Made by a program: the position numbers and the translations under genes. From Lates calcarifer (lineage: Eukaryota > Chordata > Actinopteri > Centropomidae), in assembly GCF_001640805.2 (NCBI RefSeq), contig NC_066850.1, positions 2,949,549-3,013,548 of the forward strand: DNA of 64,000 bases, in the 5' to 3' direction. The notes beneath the pieces were generated by a model. That model was given only the letters and a program-made list of their open reading frames with translations. It ran no database searches and was not told the origin of the DNA. Numbering within the stretch: position 1 is the first letter of the stretch; each line of letters begins with the position of its first letter. Shown here piece after piece: positions 13,651 through 27,115 of this stretch.

Positions 13651-15710
13651 ATTTAATGTCTCCTAAAGAGAAAAAAAGAAAAGGCACATCACATTGAAAT
13701 ATCTGCAAAAACCAGGCTGTGTTGAGATGATTATTAAGGGCTCCCTCACCCCCCCTCCTCCTCCTCCTGCCCTCTCCGCGGATCCTAAAAGCACTATTTG
13801 CTTTGGTGAACTTACCTGATGTCAGCCTTATGAAAAGGACATTTTCACCGTGTCACCCTCTTCTCTTTGGGGTTAAAGTTTCCCGAATTACCGCCGCGAA
13901 ATTATAAAACTGAAGCACATCATCACTCGGGAATATCAAGGGAATAACACGGCGCTGTTTCAAGAGATTAAAAATGCTATAAAGTGCAACAAGGACACTG
14001 TAATGTCACAGATAAAACGTCGCACACAGGCTCCAGCTCCGTCTGGGATTATTTTAGAAATAACACGCAGTGTTTTTCGTTTGTGTCACCCCCCCTCCCC
14101 ACCCCCCAACTACCATGTCTAACAGCAGGCTTCCGCATGTTTTAGCTATAAAATCTTATTTATACTAAAATATGTCTTTCAAACAGGCGGCAGGCGTCGT
14201 GTTAAAGCAAATGAACAAAACCCAGGTCCTCCTGTCATCTTCAATATATCTGCGTCACCCCCCGACAGAGTTAAACCAGCTCCAATAACAGCAAAAAACA
14301 CATTTAAACACAGATAAGTTCATTTCTCATGCTAGCTACAGGTCTTAGCTCCAGAGCTAATTATTTTCTGTGTGTGCTGGCTGATAAAATACACTCATGT
14401 GTGATTTAAAAGCTGCGTTTCTCACACCTGTTTGCCTGCTGTTGATGAGCCTGACTCAGATGTGCCCCGTCTTAAACAGCTGATGAAGGTGTAGTTATCC
14501 GGTTTAAAAAACCACAGGTGACTTGGAGGACAAGCACAGACTTGTTGAGTTGACCCGGTTTGCCTCACAGACACTTTATTGATTAATCAGCTGCGGAGGT
14601 GATGAGGCGAGGCAGGGCTGTTAAAGGACCAATCCGACATTCAGAAAAGTTATTAAAAAGCATCCTAAATATGAAAAAAGCGACATCATTTAAGCTGCAT
14701 TTAATCTCTCATGCTGGTTTATATGAGTCTTAATTTAAGTAAATGACAATACACCAGTGTTTCATGTAAGAATGTTTGCCTTTGCTTTGTACTGAACAAT
14801 ATTCTTATTGTTTGAGAGCAGTGGAATAAAATAGAGTCATTTTAAGGAGGCTTGTAAGTGAATAACAATATTAATAGAGTAGATTTTTCACCATCTGCGT
14901 GATCTAACAATCATATTATTTATCATATTATTATCATTTCAGATGTGTGTTATTCAGCAGAGTAAAGACATCAACATACAGTGAGGAAAAGAAATGTTCC
15001 ACTCAGTTTATTCTGAGGATAGACCCCTGCAGAGCCTCTGTTTCAAATGCAGAGGCAGAAATCAAAGTGCATGTTAAATAAAGTGCATCACTTTTCAGAT
15101 TATAGACAGGAATCTGATAATAATTAACTTTTAATATGGACTCCCCGGAATCTTTATTAACACACTCCTCCACCAAGAAATACAGTGATGGAAATGAGTG
15201 AATAAGTAGTAAAAAGTTAATTATTAAATGAGCTAGTTAATAAAAAAAAATCTTATTGTGAAAATCAGTTCAGTTCATTTAAAAACATTATTGTCCTTTA
15301 AAATAACATTTGTTAACAGGGAGGGTTTTATTAAAAACATATGATGTGATTTGTTTTAATAATCTGTGAGAGGAACAGAAATGCTTCACTTAAAATTAAT
15401 AACAAACCTTTTTTAAAAAAGGTAAAGGCGATGCTCTCCTGTTCAGCTGAACACAGGCTTGTTCATGCAGCTGCTCATGTTCAAATCACTGTTTGTGTGT
15501 TGTTTGATTTTTTACTTTTTTTTTTTTTTGGCTCTGTGTAGATGAGTCGAAGCAGCAGTTCGTCTGTGAACCTGCACAACACAGGCGAGTGTACTGAGTG
15601 CTGGTAAATCTGTACTGACGGGTGATATTAGAAATGCACTCACTGACCGTACTTCCCTGTGTACAGCACGCCTATATCCATCAGTACAGACACATGCTAT
15701 AGGATTAAGA

Positions 15711-15747
15711 GTGTGTGTGTTTGTGTGTGTGTTTGTGTGTGTGTGTG
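15711..15747. repeat. interrupted (GT)n microsatellite
   Basis: GT array broken by two extra T bases. Confidence 0.9.
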
Positions 15748-15850
15748 CTCCAACAGCTCAACTGTATGGGCTGAGCATGTCGGCTATAGATAACAGGGAT
15801 TAGAAGGTGACACAAGTTCATATTGACCGAGATTCACCTGGTGTGACTCA

Positions 15851-15877
15851 ACACACACACACACACACACACACACA
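15851..15877. repeat. (AC)n microsatellite
   Basis: About thirteen AC units. Confidence 0.9.
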
Positions 15878-17020
15878 TTATTTCTTTACATTCAAAAACT
15901 TTCATAGTAAAAAAATAACGTTGTATAGCAGAGTGTTAATAGGTAATAAAAACTGGGTTAGAAAAGACTTATTTATAAATAAAAGTGTCCACTTTTATTA
16001 TAATTCACTAATATACAAATTCATTTTAGCTTATTCTGAATAAATACTTCAAAATAAGAGTATGTAATTAATTATAGTTACACAATATGTAATAACTTTT
16101 ATACCAGAAAAGCAAATATTTTAAACCTTATGAACCTATTAGATTTTTTTAGAACAATGATTTTACATAATCAAGCAAAGTGCTTTTTTTTTTTGCAGCT
16201 GACTGTATTTGTTCTATACATAGACGTTTGATTTAAAGCCTTTTACTCGCCCTTTATGTTATCATATATATCATATATACATAAAACATTACACATTATG
16301 GTACCTGAAGGTGTAGGCTGATATAAGAGTTGCTATTTTAGCAAGCCCAAAAAATGCAGTGCACTTTTTTCTTCTTTAATTTCATCTATAAATACTATAT
16401 ACATATTTTCCTTATTTTATCTTGTGTTTTTTTTAGCAGCATTTATAATAAAATAAAATGATCAATTGTTTAAACTAATTCTCTTCAGCTCTGACTGTTT
16501 CCTCTGCAGCGATGCTCCTCACATTTTTTACATTTAGTTTGAAATAATATTCTGAAGATATGAAAGAACATCAAACTGAGGAAATATTTAGTGATGAACT
16601 TTTTCCTGTTCTTCGTTACTTTTCTTCCAGTTACTGAGGTGGATGTTACTAAATCCAAAACTCCAGTGAGATGTTGCCGAGCAGCAACTGTCAAACTTTA
16701 ACAAGAATGCACTAGAAAATCAAAACATCGCTGTAAAAAGAAATATCACTTTAAATATGATATTAAGAGACGTTAGTCATGGTGGTGGATTTACTGTAGA
16801 TATGGTATTAAGCACTTAACATCCAAAACCTTACACCTAAATGGACTTCAGCACTCAATACTCATAAATCTTTCATTTTCTATGATTTGTACATACACTC
16901 GCTCGCATCAATTAAGAAAAAAGTATTGACAAGAGAAGAGTATTGACCCCACTATCTTTAACGAGTTTTTATTTCCACAATATGACCCCGGCGGCGTGTC
17001 CGAGGAGGTGAGGTAAAATG

Positions 17021-17040
17021 AGGAGAGGAGAGGAGAGGAG
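17021..17040. repeat. (AGGAG)n pentanucleotide repeat
   Basis: Four tandem purine units, the strand complement of the CTCCT type at 11173. Confidence 0.85.
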
Positions 17041-17705
17041 AAAAAGGGGTTGAATTTTGTGGAGGTGGCCAGGGCACTCCATTTGGCACTACTAATTTGC
17101 AATGAGACACTCTCTTTGAGCTCTCTCCCTACCACGTCTCTAGACAGTGTGGATGGCAGCTGAGACAAAGCTAGCATTCTCCGCCGCCCAAGGCCCCTCT
17201 TAGTTTTATTTCAGGCCACTGCTCTCAGACACAGACCATTCTGCATGGAGTACCCAAAGACAGCACCTAGAGACAGGAGAGGAGGAAGGAGCAAGCTCGG
17301 ACGAGGAAGAAGAGGAGAGGGCGATGGGGAGGTGTGGAAAAAAAAAGTGGGAGGAGGCTTTGTTGAGGGCCAAACTGCTGTCTCTCTCTCCCCCACCGCC
17401 CTCACCACCTACCCTCCTCTCGCCTGCTCCTTCCTTCCTCGCCTTGGATGGCACCCTGGCCTGTTCCCTTCAAAACGTGCTGCAGTGCAGTGCCACGCCC
17501 CACCTAGCACCGCGAAAACACTCGAGACCCGATCGATCACGCTGCTCGGGCCAGGGGAGCCGATCACGACCCTTTCCCCTCATCCATCTTTAGTTACTCA
17601 GCCGCTCCGAACAAAATCTGACTCTGGATAAGTGTTCAAAATGTGTGATGAACTCCTGAGCAGCTCTGTTTGACACATGCACCAAACAGACAAAATATAA
17701 GGCAC

Positions 17706-17990
17706 AGAGGAACGCACCGAGCCGATGTGCTGGATCGGAATCGCGCCCGATCCAGCTTTATTAAGCAGAACGGGAAATAACATGACAGAGCCTGATTAAA
17801 TACAGATTTTATGTCACAGTCACTAAGAGAGAAATCTGACACTCTTATTACTTACATAAAAAATATCCCAATTTGATTCCACACACAGAGAGATACAGGT
17901 TTTAATTCTGGGGAAAAAACAGAATACTGATTCCAGATCAGTCCTTTAAGTTAAAGTATCAGAGTCAGAACCAGGATCAGAGCATCCCTA
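17706..17990. mobile_element. degraded non-autonomous DNA transposon
   Basis: The two ends look like diverged terminal inverted repeats. The minus strand opens at 17990 with tagggatgctctgatcc, and the plus strand opens at 17706 with agaggaacgcaccgagccg; both resemble the TAGGGATGCACCGATCCG-type ends that I associate with fish non-autonomous elements, possibly hAT-like. Inside, next to the 17706 end, is a perfect 10-bp inverted repeat, GCTGGATCGG (17729-17738) and CCGATCCAGC (17747-17756). There is no transposase ORF, and the target-site duplication is unclear. Confidence 0.5.
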
Positions 17991-18179
17991 ATATCATGAA
18001 CATCTGAGCTGCTGCAAAGCTTTTCTTGTCCATCTCCTCCTTTGTGATTGGTATGCACTCAATCATTTTCAATAAAGTTTTGTTTTTACAGTGTAGGTTG
18101 GCTGAGCATGCATGTTTTTACAGCAACGCCCTGTTTAAGGAAATAATGAAAACGAGTAAAGGATAAAAGCTTTTCTTGA

Positions 18180-18194
18180 GGGGGGGGGGGGGGG
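18180..18194. repeat. G homopolymer
   Basis: Fifteen consecutive G residues; a likely place for length polymorphism or assembly error. Confidence 0.9.
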
Positions 18195-20979
18195 TTACTG
18201 AGAGGAGCACATGTCCCCAGTGTAATTTATATCTGATTTCATCTTTTGGAAATCAGTGTGAGCACACATGTGTGGCACTACCGCATGAATGTGTCCGCGC
18301 ACCTGCGTTATCGCTTTTATTATCAGCAGTCCAGTGGAAGTACAGTAGGTTGTGGCTTGGTTGCCACAGGTAACAGGTCAATGATTACCCAGAGGGCCAA
18401 GGGTGTCCTCAAGCTCAGGTCAGAACCACTTCCCCATGAGAGAGAGGAACAACAGTGGGCTGCAGCTGCCATCTGTAACTCTAGGCCTGTGCAGTTATCA
18501 GTGTCTTATCTGCTTGAAAAGCCGCATTGTGTTCACATTGTGTAGCTGCGAGCTGTGTCGGGGCAGGGCCACGCTTCACGAGTTTATGCTGTATTTTATG
18601 CAATGAGGAACGTTTTTGTTTTTTTTTTTTCTAAGAGGTCCTTTTAAACAAGGAGGTGCTACATTTTTCACATGATTATCTCATTTTCAGTTGACTGCCA
18701 CGTGTTCAGCCACGACAGAATCAATGAATCAATGACTGGACCGTTGGACTTCATTACACATCAATAATGTTTAAAAGCAGACCCAAAAAAATAAAGCTAG
18801 CAAAAAATACAGAGGGGGGAAAAACTGCCTCAGTCCTCTCTTGGTTTGGGCCGATTCCCACAGGTTGTCTCACTTATTAGCTGCTTTCCTGCACTGGACC
18901 GAAGAGCACAATCCCTCTCAGTCTCACTCGAACACATAACAATGCCAGGAATGGCTGCATTTGTGCAGTACGACCATTAGGCAACATCCGACTGCCTAAT
19001 TCATTCAATTTCTCCCTCTGCCATGCCAGCACAATTGGCCTGAAAGGGTGCAGGTGGGGGGCAGAGGAGGCTGGGAAGCTTGTCGCTGAAACGCAAGCAA
19101 GCTAAAGTTGGTCACACAGTTCTAACTGTCTGAGGTCTGGACGGGTTAAAGCACAGGACACGGGGCAGACTGTTGGGAAAATCGTGTCCTTGAGGCGATC
19201 CCGGCGGGGCTCGGTGGTCACCATGACCCCCCACTCCGAGCTTGACCCTGGCTATATCTTTAGCAGTGAACAGTACAAATTACTGGATCGCATGGCTCTA
19301 CTTTCTCCCCTCTTCAATCCCTTTTCTCGTTTCTCACTTTCTTTTTCTCCGGATGACCACAAACAGCCATTGTCACTGCAGACCACGAGAACAATTGGGT
19401 TCTTATGCTGTGGCTGGTCAGGGGATGGGAGGGTAAACTTCAGCAATGACTGCACTAAGTAAATTATAGCTCCAATGGCCTGTGTGGTTTGGAGAGGCTG
19501 CGCTTTGTGAGAGGTCCTGCAACTAAAACCACCAGTTCAGCACATTTGTTGCCTCTGCAGAGCAAAATGACGATGGCACAGCAAACACACAACTTGTTTT
19601 TTCTGCACTAGTACGGTTCACATTCATGCAAACACTCACGAACAGTCGAACGCTGTTAAGTAGCTCTTTTTGGAAAGCACTCGCACTTTTTAAACTATAT
19701 TGAGTCACTTCTTATGAAAACTGAATAATTGCGTGACTGCAGGGCAATGAAGGATTGCCACAGTCCTGTGCTCCCTCTCTCTCTCTCTCCCTCCCTGTTC
19801 CCTCTCTCTCAGACCGAGGCTCCGCCTGTCGACTGTCCTCCCGCGCTCCACTCGCTCCACCCTCCCGCCCTATCCCCTTTCTACATGACATCATCTGCAC
19901 ATCTGTCGTCCCAACAGGGTGCTGGTGACACAGACAGGCCACAAAATTAGTAGAGCTTTCTCCCTCCGCCTTTGTCACCATCTCTTTCTTCCCCCTCTGG
20001 CTCTCGGTTTCTTGCTGTTGATCTTTTTCTCCCCCGTCCCTCTGAACTCCTTCTCTTTCCCCCTCTCTCTATAGGTGCTTTTCTCTCTGCCTTTCTTTCT
20101 TCTCTTGCACACCTTTCTTTTTTTTCTTACCTCTCACACCCTCTTCTCCTTTTCTGCATTATGTCCCGTAAATAATATGGTTGCACACTACATTACATCT
20201 CCCCGTTTCCTACAATGTGGCACGTACATTTGAGCAGGCAGGAAACAGCCATTAAACTAAATGATCCATGGGCCTGACCCCAGCCTTGACCCGTGTGATT
20301 GTGAGCAAACTCAATCAGCAAGGTCAGCACTAACATGATGTGACTCCTAGAGAAGTTTTTCTCCTTGACTTTGTCTGATTTGAGCTATTAGAGCCTGCTA
20401 AAACCGGTTAAGAGGTCGTGGTTATATCAATTTGTGTGTGTGTATGTGTGTGAGAGAGGAAGAGAAAGAGAGTGGGAGCAATTTTTTAGTGTGTTTCGAC
20501 AATGCCCAACCCATTAAGGGCCGAGTATTTTCAAGGGAATAGAAACTTACAGAAGTGTAACACATGTTTGATTCCCAAAGCCCCAGTGCAATAATTCTTC
20601 ACATATGAATTACTAACAGATCAAATCGAGTTGTACTGGATCACACCAGCTACAGTGGAATTACAGTCTTTGGTGATGTTGATGCACAAATACCATTAAT
20701 TCTATAATTAAGTTTCTTTGACAAAAATGAGCACTTGTCATGTTTTTTCTTCTTCGTCTACGAAGGTTAAAAGGAGTGAAAAAGCAGCTAACTAACATTT
20801 TACCTGTTTACAAAGTTCACAAAATAAAAAAGCAACTGGCCACAATTAGGAAAATAAAAATATTGATAAGATTAGCTGTTTGTGACCGTCAGCGCGAGGA
20901 CGTAAAGCGGCATCACCTTTGTTTTTTGTTTTGGGTGGGGAGGTCCTGATCTGAGCCTAATACAGTGAATAGATACCAG

Positions 20980-21060
20980 CACAGAATACAGCAGATGGGA
21001 TTTGAACCCAGGATTACACAGGGGAATCAAAGGCCTAGTGACTCACACATACTCACACCC
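20980..21060 (-). mobile_element. possible tRNA-derived SINE fragment
   Basis: On the minus strand 21009-20999 reads ggttcaaatcc, a close match to the RNA polymerase III B box (GGTTCRANTCC). No good A box or cloverleaf was found, so it is not a functional tRNA. A decayed SINE head is the simplest explanation. Confidence 0.3.
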
Positions 21061-24000
21061 ACACACCCAACTCCTAAAATTATTCCCTTTTTTGGTGTTT
21101 ATAAGTCTTGATTATCAGTAAATCTTACTAATAGGTCTTTCGTGTTTCGGGAAGAGCGTGTTTGTGGCACTGCAGTGGTAACTGGATTCTGCTTTTTAGG
21201 AAGCTGTTGATGTGATTTAGATCTGTTTTTGTTGCTACTGTGGACACAAGCAGATCTAATGGCTTTTGAATCCCATTGTCAATTACTAATAACTGGCTGT
21301 TTCTATTTGAAACAAGAGTGTAAATTCTATTTGTCCGCAGGTGAGTGTACACATGTTGCCCCTTTCTTTAACGTTGAACACCCAGGATCCAAATCCTGGC
21401 AGCTCTAGTTGATGGTGGATTAAAGTGGATAAATAACCTTTTATTTCTATTGTTAAAATGCTTTCTGTGTGTTAAAACCCAGGACTGCAGCTCTGTGCAC
21501 AGCAACGACAAACACAATTATAGTTAAATTTCACGTTCACTGAAAGCTTTGGAGATTCTTCGAGAAAAACGTCATGTGTCCCGTGTTTACATGAACAAAC
21601 ACGACGGTTAAATTTTGAAATTTCGATGGTAGGAACCAAGATGGTGGAACTACTGAGGGGTGCTGGGAGTGACGGGGCTGTTGTACAGCTTCGCCTCCCG
21701 TACTTTGAAACATAGGAGTAAAGAGCCCCCTTGAGGATCTAAAAATTACCTACTTTATACACAACTAGTGCCTCTAAACTGCAGAGACATGGTGGTGTCA
21801 AACTCTCCTCGGGCTCGACGCAAAATATTTTACCAAACATTTAAAGAATATGAAATACGTGGGATCAGAGAGAGGAAGTCCGTCAGCCGAGTGTCTCAAA
21901 ATATGCACTGGCAATTAAATACTGGACTGAATGATAGTGATGCAATACGACAATAAATCCTCTCTAAGTTCTTTAAAACATGGTGCAAGTGTCTGCGTCG
22001 AGACAACATATTTCGGCTGTGATTTTCGTGCCACAAAAGACAGAGAGCTGGTATGAAGAGGACATGCTTGACCCAAACCAGAGGTCTGAGATCTTCTCTG
22101 GTACTTTGTCTCCCCCTGCAGTCACAACTGAATAAAGCCAGAAGGAGGAGGCCATTAAAGACAGAGTGAGGTGCTGAAATTGCTGCAAAAAGTGGGAAAA
22201 ATAGCCAAGTACAACGAAGATATTCAAATGAATAACAAGCTGATAAAAAGCAGTTTTGTCTGTGTGTCGTTTTCTAGATGAATCATGAACTCATGAGGAC
22301 AGCAGGTCGTGTAACTTCTCCTTTTCGGCTTTGTCAAGTTTACTCACAGGGGTTGTTTTCGAAACCTTTTTCTGGTGACACTGCGTATCCATTTTCTCAA
22401 CATCTGCAACATGTTTACTGCTCAAAATCCGTATTTCAACACCAAAAACATAAATCCTATTTACATAAAAGGAATCTTTCTCACAAGACATTTATGTACC
22501 TCATGGCGTTGCTGAAAATACAGCCCTCCCTTCATCTGCTCTCAAAAAGGTTCAAGATGCTTCAAAGACAATAATTGCTCAAAAGTGGAATTGTTGCTCT
22601 GCAACATGGGAACAATTTCCCTCTGTCATCTTTTCGGGTTTCATGGATGCTCAGAACAGTGTAAATTGGATTTGATTACAAAGTAGTTTCTTTTACTTGT
22701 GTCATAAATACTCCTTTTGCCTGTTAACCCCCGGGGGGAGTTTTTTGTTTTTTATCTGCTAACGCTCCGAACTCCCTTCGTGGTGCAGGGGAGCGATATT
22801 CATTTCACCAACCACACTCAGATTTCTGGTGCATTCCAGCATGCGTTTTGCCCCATTACACATACAAGCACCATGTGTTTGTCTTGACGTATTAAAGTCT
22901 AAACAATGCCTCTGACATTGCGGTGAGGCTTGGAAGCCACTTGAGTTGCACGTCGCTATGTGCCAAAATTGCCCATAGGCACTTGTCTGACCTAAACAAA
23001 TTAAACCCATCAGGGTGTCTCAATAGATCAGAGACACACACGATATATAGGACCAAGGTCTTTGATGCACGTCTTTCCTCATCTAATTAAAACTCAAATG
23101 TGATACTTAAAGGTTAAGGCTGGTGCTATTTTATATTTTTGTTACTGTCAACAAATCCTGTGAAAAGACCAAAACAAGCAGCATGTCAGGAAGAGTTTGA
23201 TTTGTTTTTAAAGCTGGGTGATTTTCTAAAAAACAGCTGGATACTATAGATTTCAGGAAAAGTCTGTTCAAACGTTTGCTGGGGACGACTTTAAGGTGAG
23301 GATTAATACGAGCGTTTACAACAAGGCAGGTCTCTGTGTTCTCTGTAATGAAGGAACATGTCACTCACTGATGTGTTTTAATAGTCTTTGGACGACAATG
23401 GAGCTTAAAAATAACGTCAAAGTTGCAGGTACAAGACGACACATTATTATCACAATACTTTACTTTTTACAACTGGAAGCGAAGGGAAGGAGACGCTGTA
23501 ACTCTCAGCATTAAAGGAAGAGCTGTGAAAACACGAGCCATGGATTATTTCTGCTTAAGGAGACTAATGTGTTTTAAAGTTGACAATATTTGTTTAAACT
23601 CTACTTTAATAGTCAGTTTTCTGTTCATTTGTTATTGTCTGCTATTGCCCTTATAAATGCAGAGTAAATGTGCACGTCATATGTAGTGACAGTGGTTTAG
23701 CCTTTGGGTGTTCTTGCATGTTTTTCTCAAATGGTCTCGTTATTACTGATGACAGCAAGAGAGCACTGGGTATTCTTTAATTTATTATTCATTGTTATAC
23801 TTCAGGCTGTTTTTTTCACTATTATGTGGCAACTAAATTGGCTTTCAGGGACATAAAAGACCTTCACTGTTCCACAGTATAATATTATTTCAAGTGTTAA
23901 GAGTTTGTGACTGTTTGTTCTGAGAATCATTTTAATATAAGAAATCGTTTTTGATTTTTGTTTCTGACTGCTGATTATATTACTGAAGATGTTTTATTTG

Positions 24001-26254
24001 CTGTTAGTTCAATCAGTTTTACTGGAGCACAGCTAAAACGCTGTCAAAAAGACATTGTATTTTTGCTCAGTGAATTAAAATTTTTACAGAATTTGAGAAT
24101 ACGACGACATACATGAACATTAAATTTTAGTTAAACAAAAAGAACAAAAGCTCAGCATATAAGAGATCACAGAGTCAGGTTATAATGGCCATGCTGTTCA
24201 CCCTCATGAAATTAATTGGAAGCTAAGAGTCAGCTGATAACCAAACAGCTGTGAATGAGCCGATGATTGTGAAGCATGAACGAAGCGGCTGATACAAATA
24301 CAACCTCAGTGCTCTGCCTGAGGTTCAGTGTGCTTTCTAAAAAGTACGAATGCTTTTATAATCTGAGTTTTGGACCAGCACTGTAACACAAAATATCACT
24401 AAGCTGTATGAATGTTTCCTCCTGAATTTCAGAGAAATTCACGAGCTGTGTAGCACCTTCAGCTTCGTGGAGAAGGACTCGGCTTTCGACACATTCACCT
24501 TCGAGTCCTGCTATTGTAAAGAAAACCGCAGCTCGTGATGAATTATCAGACGCTAGTATTATGATCAGTAGCACCCGTTTCCTCGACAACCACTCAGGGA
24601 TCCTGCTGAGGATTCTGGGCTCAGGGACAAGATAGGCCCAAAATCCCACAGAGCCGTAAGACACCATTATTAATCTGGAGTTTTTAGGCAGCCGTCCAGC
24701 TTGAGGCCCTTCTGCGTCACTGCTCCAGTTTCTCCCTGCCTGTCTCCAGCCCCGTCACTCATCACTGTGATGTGGACGACGCTATCAAAACCATTCCTGC
24801 CACAACTCTGACATTTGTCCCGATGGGTTAAAAAAAAAAAAGGGAAAAAAAGTGGTGTCAGTTTTACAGCCACCGTCATCACTGATCTGATGTCCTGTTC
24901 AGCAGTGAAATAAATTCCTGTGCAGCCCCACACTTCCCATGTCTCCCTGTTCACCTCGTCTTCTGCACAAAAATATGAAAAGAAACAGATATCGCTGCGC
25001 GAATGCCAGGACAGTGAGTGCACACTGCTTAAGTGCTATCTTGGCTTTGGAAATTGTGGTTTAGGAGGATTATTTTGACAGAAAGAGAGAGGGAGAGGGG
25101 GCAAGGAAGAGACAGGGAAACTGAGTAAAAGGGGGTTCTGCCTCTGCTGCCCCCGAGCCAGAGACATTATCTGTCAGTCGTCCACTGGAATGGCTGCAGA
25201 CTGAGTTCCTGTGACGCGGCTTCAACAGCCAAGACGGTCCAATTTAGTGGCGAAGCTGCTTCTCATTCTTTACAACACTAGGTGTATCTGACTGCAGCTA
25301 TAGTTACACACAGTCTGAGTGGGCACGAGGATCAGGCCAATCTTATAACAGCCAAAGAATGAAAGGTATTTTATTCTTTTATTCTCCAAATCACTGCTAT
25401 CTCTCAAAATGCTCTGCTGGCAGCTGCTGAGAATTTAAATTAAAGGTTCACGTCCACAATACTACCCTCAATAATTTTCTAGGAGAAGGTCTCACTTTTG
25501 TTCGGATGATTGATATCTCATTTTGGAACAAATTTTATTAATATTATCTCCTTGTGGTTATTTGCTCAGCTCAAGTAAAGCTCATAATGTCTCCATTTTC
25601 AGCCTCCAAAACGTCAACAGCAAGCAAAGAAAATATGCACTTTGTCCTCAGTCCACTCTGTGAAGTAGACCTATAAAACACTCCAACCTTTGAAGGTCCC
25701 TTAGAATTGAAGAGGAACATCCTCTCCCATTGTACTTTTTTACTCACTTCAAAGTACCACAGCAAACAGGGAACTGTTTGCAGGGAACATCTTTAAAAGG
25801 AAGAAAATCCTTAATGGCCTCTCTGTGTAATTACACTTAGGCACCTCAAAGACTATGTGGGTTTAACAAGAACAATCACCATGTGGAAAAATGTGACATG
25901 TATTCTAACAGAGCAATCAGAAAATGCAACTTTTCCTGGTTCCTTTAAGGAGATACTGCACTGATGTTTAGTCAGACGTTCTGGGATGATGACGTTTTCC
26001 TTCGTGCCACCACATGAGGGCGTATTGTTAGTGATGCACAAGCAGAACACAGAGTAAGAGCTGAAAGAGCACAGAGTCTGATCATCTGGCAGAGAGAGTA
26101 TCTGCCCGACTGACGGGCCAATAAGTGAGAAAGTGAAACTCCAGCAGTACAGAGCTGAGCTGGAGGTTTAAGGACTGCAAAGAAAGAGAGAACTTCTCTA
26201 TTTATATTAATAACAAATAACATCATAAAGGAAACAGATGGCTGCAAGTAAAAT

Positions 26255-26500
26255 TATGAACATTATTGATTTGTTTTCATTACTGATTCATCATTTGTCT
26301 ATAAAATGTCAGAAAGACTAAAAAAGGCAATCTTATCTTCCCCATGTGACTTTTTCATCAGTCCAAAACCCAAATGTATCCATTTTATTGCCGTATAAGA
26401 CAAAGATAAGCAGCAAATTCTCACATTTCAGAGGTTGGAGCCAATAAATCTTTGGCACTTTTGCTTGAAAAGTGACTTAAACGATCAGTCGGCTGCTTAA
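26255..26500 (+). mobile_element. interspersed repeat copy common in percomorph fish
   Basis: The segment with ...tctataaaatgtcagaa..., ...agtccaaaacccaaa..., ...aagacaaagataagcagcaaa... and ...ttttgcttgaaaagtgactt... matches, from memory, a short repeat family found in many copies in percomorph genomes. It carries no ORF. Its presence supports a teleost origin. The class of the element is not certain to me. Confidence 0.55.
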
Positions 26501-26659
26501 ATTCAACAAATTACTTGGTAAATTCTGATGATATCACTTAAGAAAAAGAGAAGAAAACTTATTCAACTGCCACTGTCATTCTCTTATTTAGAGACAAAAC
26601 TGAGAATGTGAAGTGTGTTGACAATATGAGAGAGAAAAGTAATTCTCCATGTAAAATCC

Positions 26660-26740
26660 TTGACTTTTGGTTGGCACCACTGCAAAACTGTACCTAGAAG
26701 GTCACAGGTTTGATCCCACAGGTGGCAGTGCTGCATAGCC
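26660..26740 (+). mobile_element. possible tRNA-derived SINE head upstream of wnt7b
   Basis: A B-box-like ggtttgatccc at 26707-26717 lies about 30 nt after an A-box-like ttggcaccactg (26670-26681), the spacing of a tRNA-type internal promoter. No complete cloverleaf can be folded, so it is probably a SINE remnant. Confidence 0.35.
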
Positions 26741-26879
26741 TCCCCGCAGCGAAAACCCAAAATGCAAATATTGACAATTCACACTGTGTCTGGTGTCACC
26801 AAGGTAACAACTCAGAGCATCAACAGAAAAGAGATGCATGGCTGGCAGAGGGAGGGAGGGAGAGAGGGCTTGGGGGGGT

Positions 26880-27081
26880 GGGGTTGGAGGTTAGGTAGGA
26901 GGTGTGTTGGGGGGTGGGGACACAGTGGGGACGCGGGGTGGCAGCGCTCATCCCGGGGGCTGGTGCACCGGGAGAGGCCACTGTCTCCCACCCTTTCAAT
27001 GCCACAACGGTCTCACTTTCGGAGACGTGAGCGGCACGCATCGGACACCCGGAACCCCAACTGCACCTCCACACCCTCCCC

Positions 27082-27115
<34 letters not shown>

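Larger units (their letters stand above)
13700..17700. other. AT-rich spacer
   Basis: No gene signal. Mostly A+T-rich sequence with microsatellites at 15711-15747 and 15851-15877 and a GGAGA tract at 17021-17040. Frames near 17245-17631 are low-complexity purine/pyrimidine sequence read on both strands. Confidence 0.6.
18000..26250. other. gene desert upstream of wnt7b, proximal part
   Basis: No convincing exons on either strand. It contains a G run (18180-18194), a pyrimidine-rich stretch (about 19770-20160) and a possible tRNA-derived SINE fragment near 21000. Enhancers for wnt7b could lie here, but nothing in the sequence alone identifies one. Confidence 0.55.

Noticed and set aside
18335..18380. 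Small hairpin TGTGGC-6-GCCACA as a microRNA candidate
   Set aside because: A six-bp stem is far too short, and pairing does not extend outward.
20999..21009. tRNA gene suggested by a B-box match
   Set aside because: No cloverleaf, acceptor stem or A box at the right distance; kept only as a possible SINE fragment.
26888..26912. Let-7-like string (taggtaggaggtgtgttgg) upstream of wnt7b
   Set aside because: The invariant let-7 seed TGAGGTAG is not present and no pairing arm is found nearby; it is part of a G-rich simple region.
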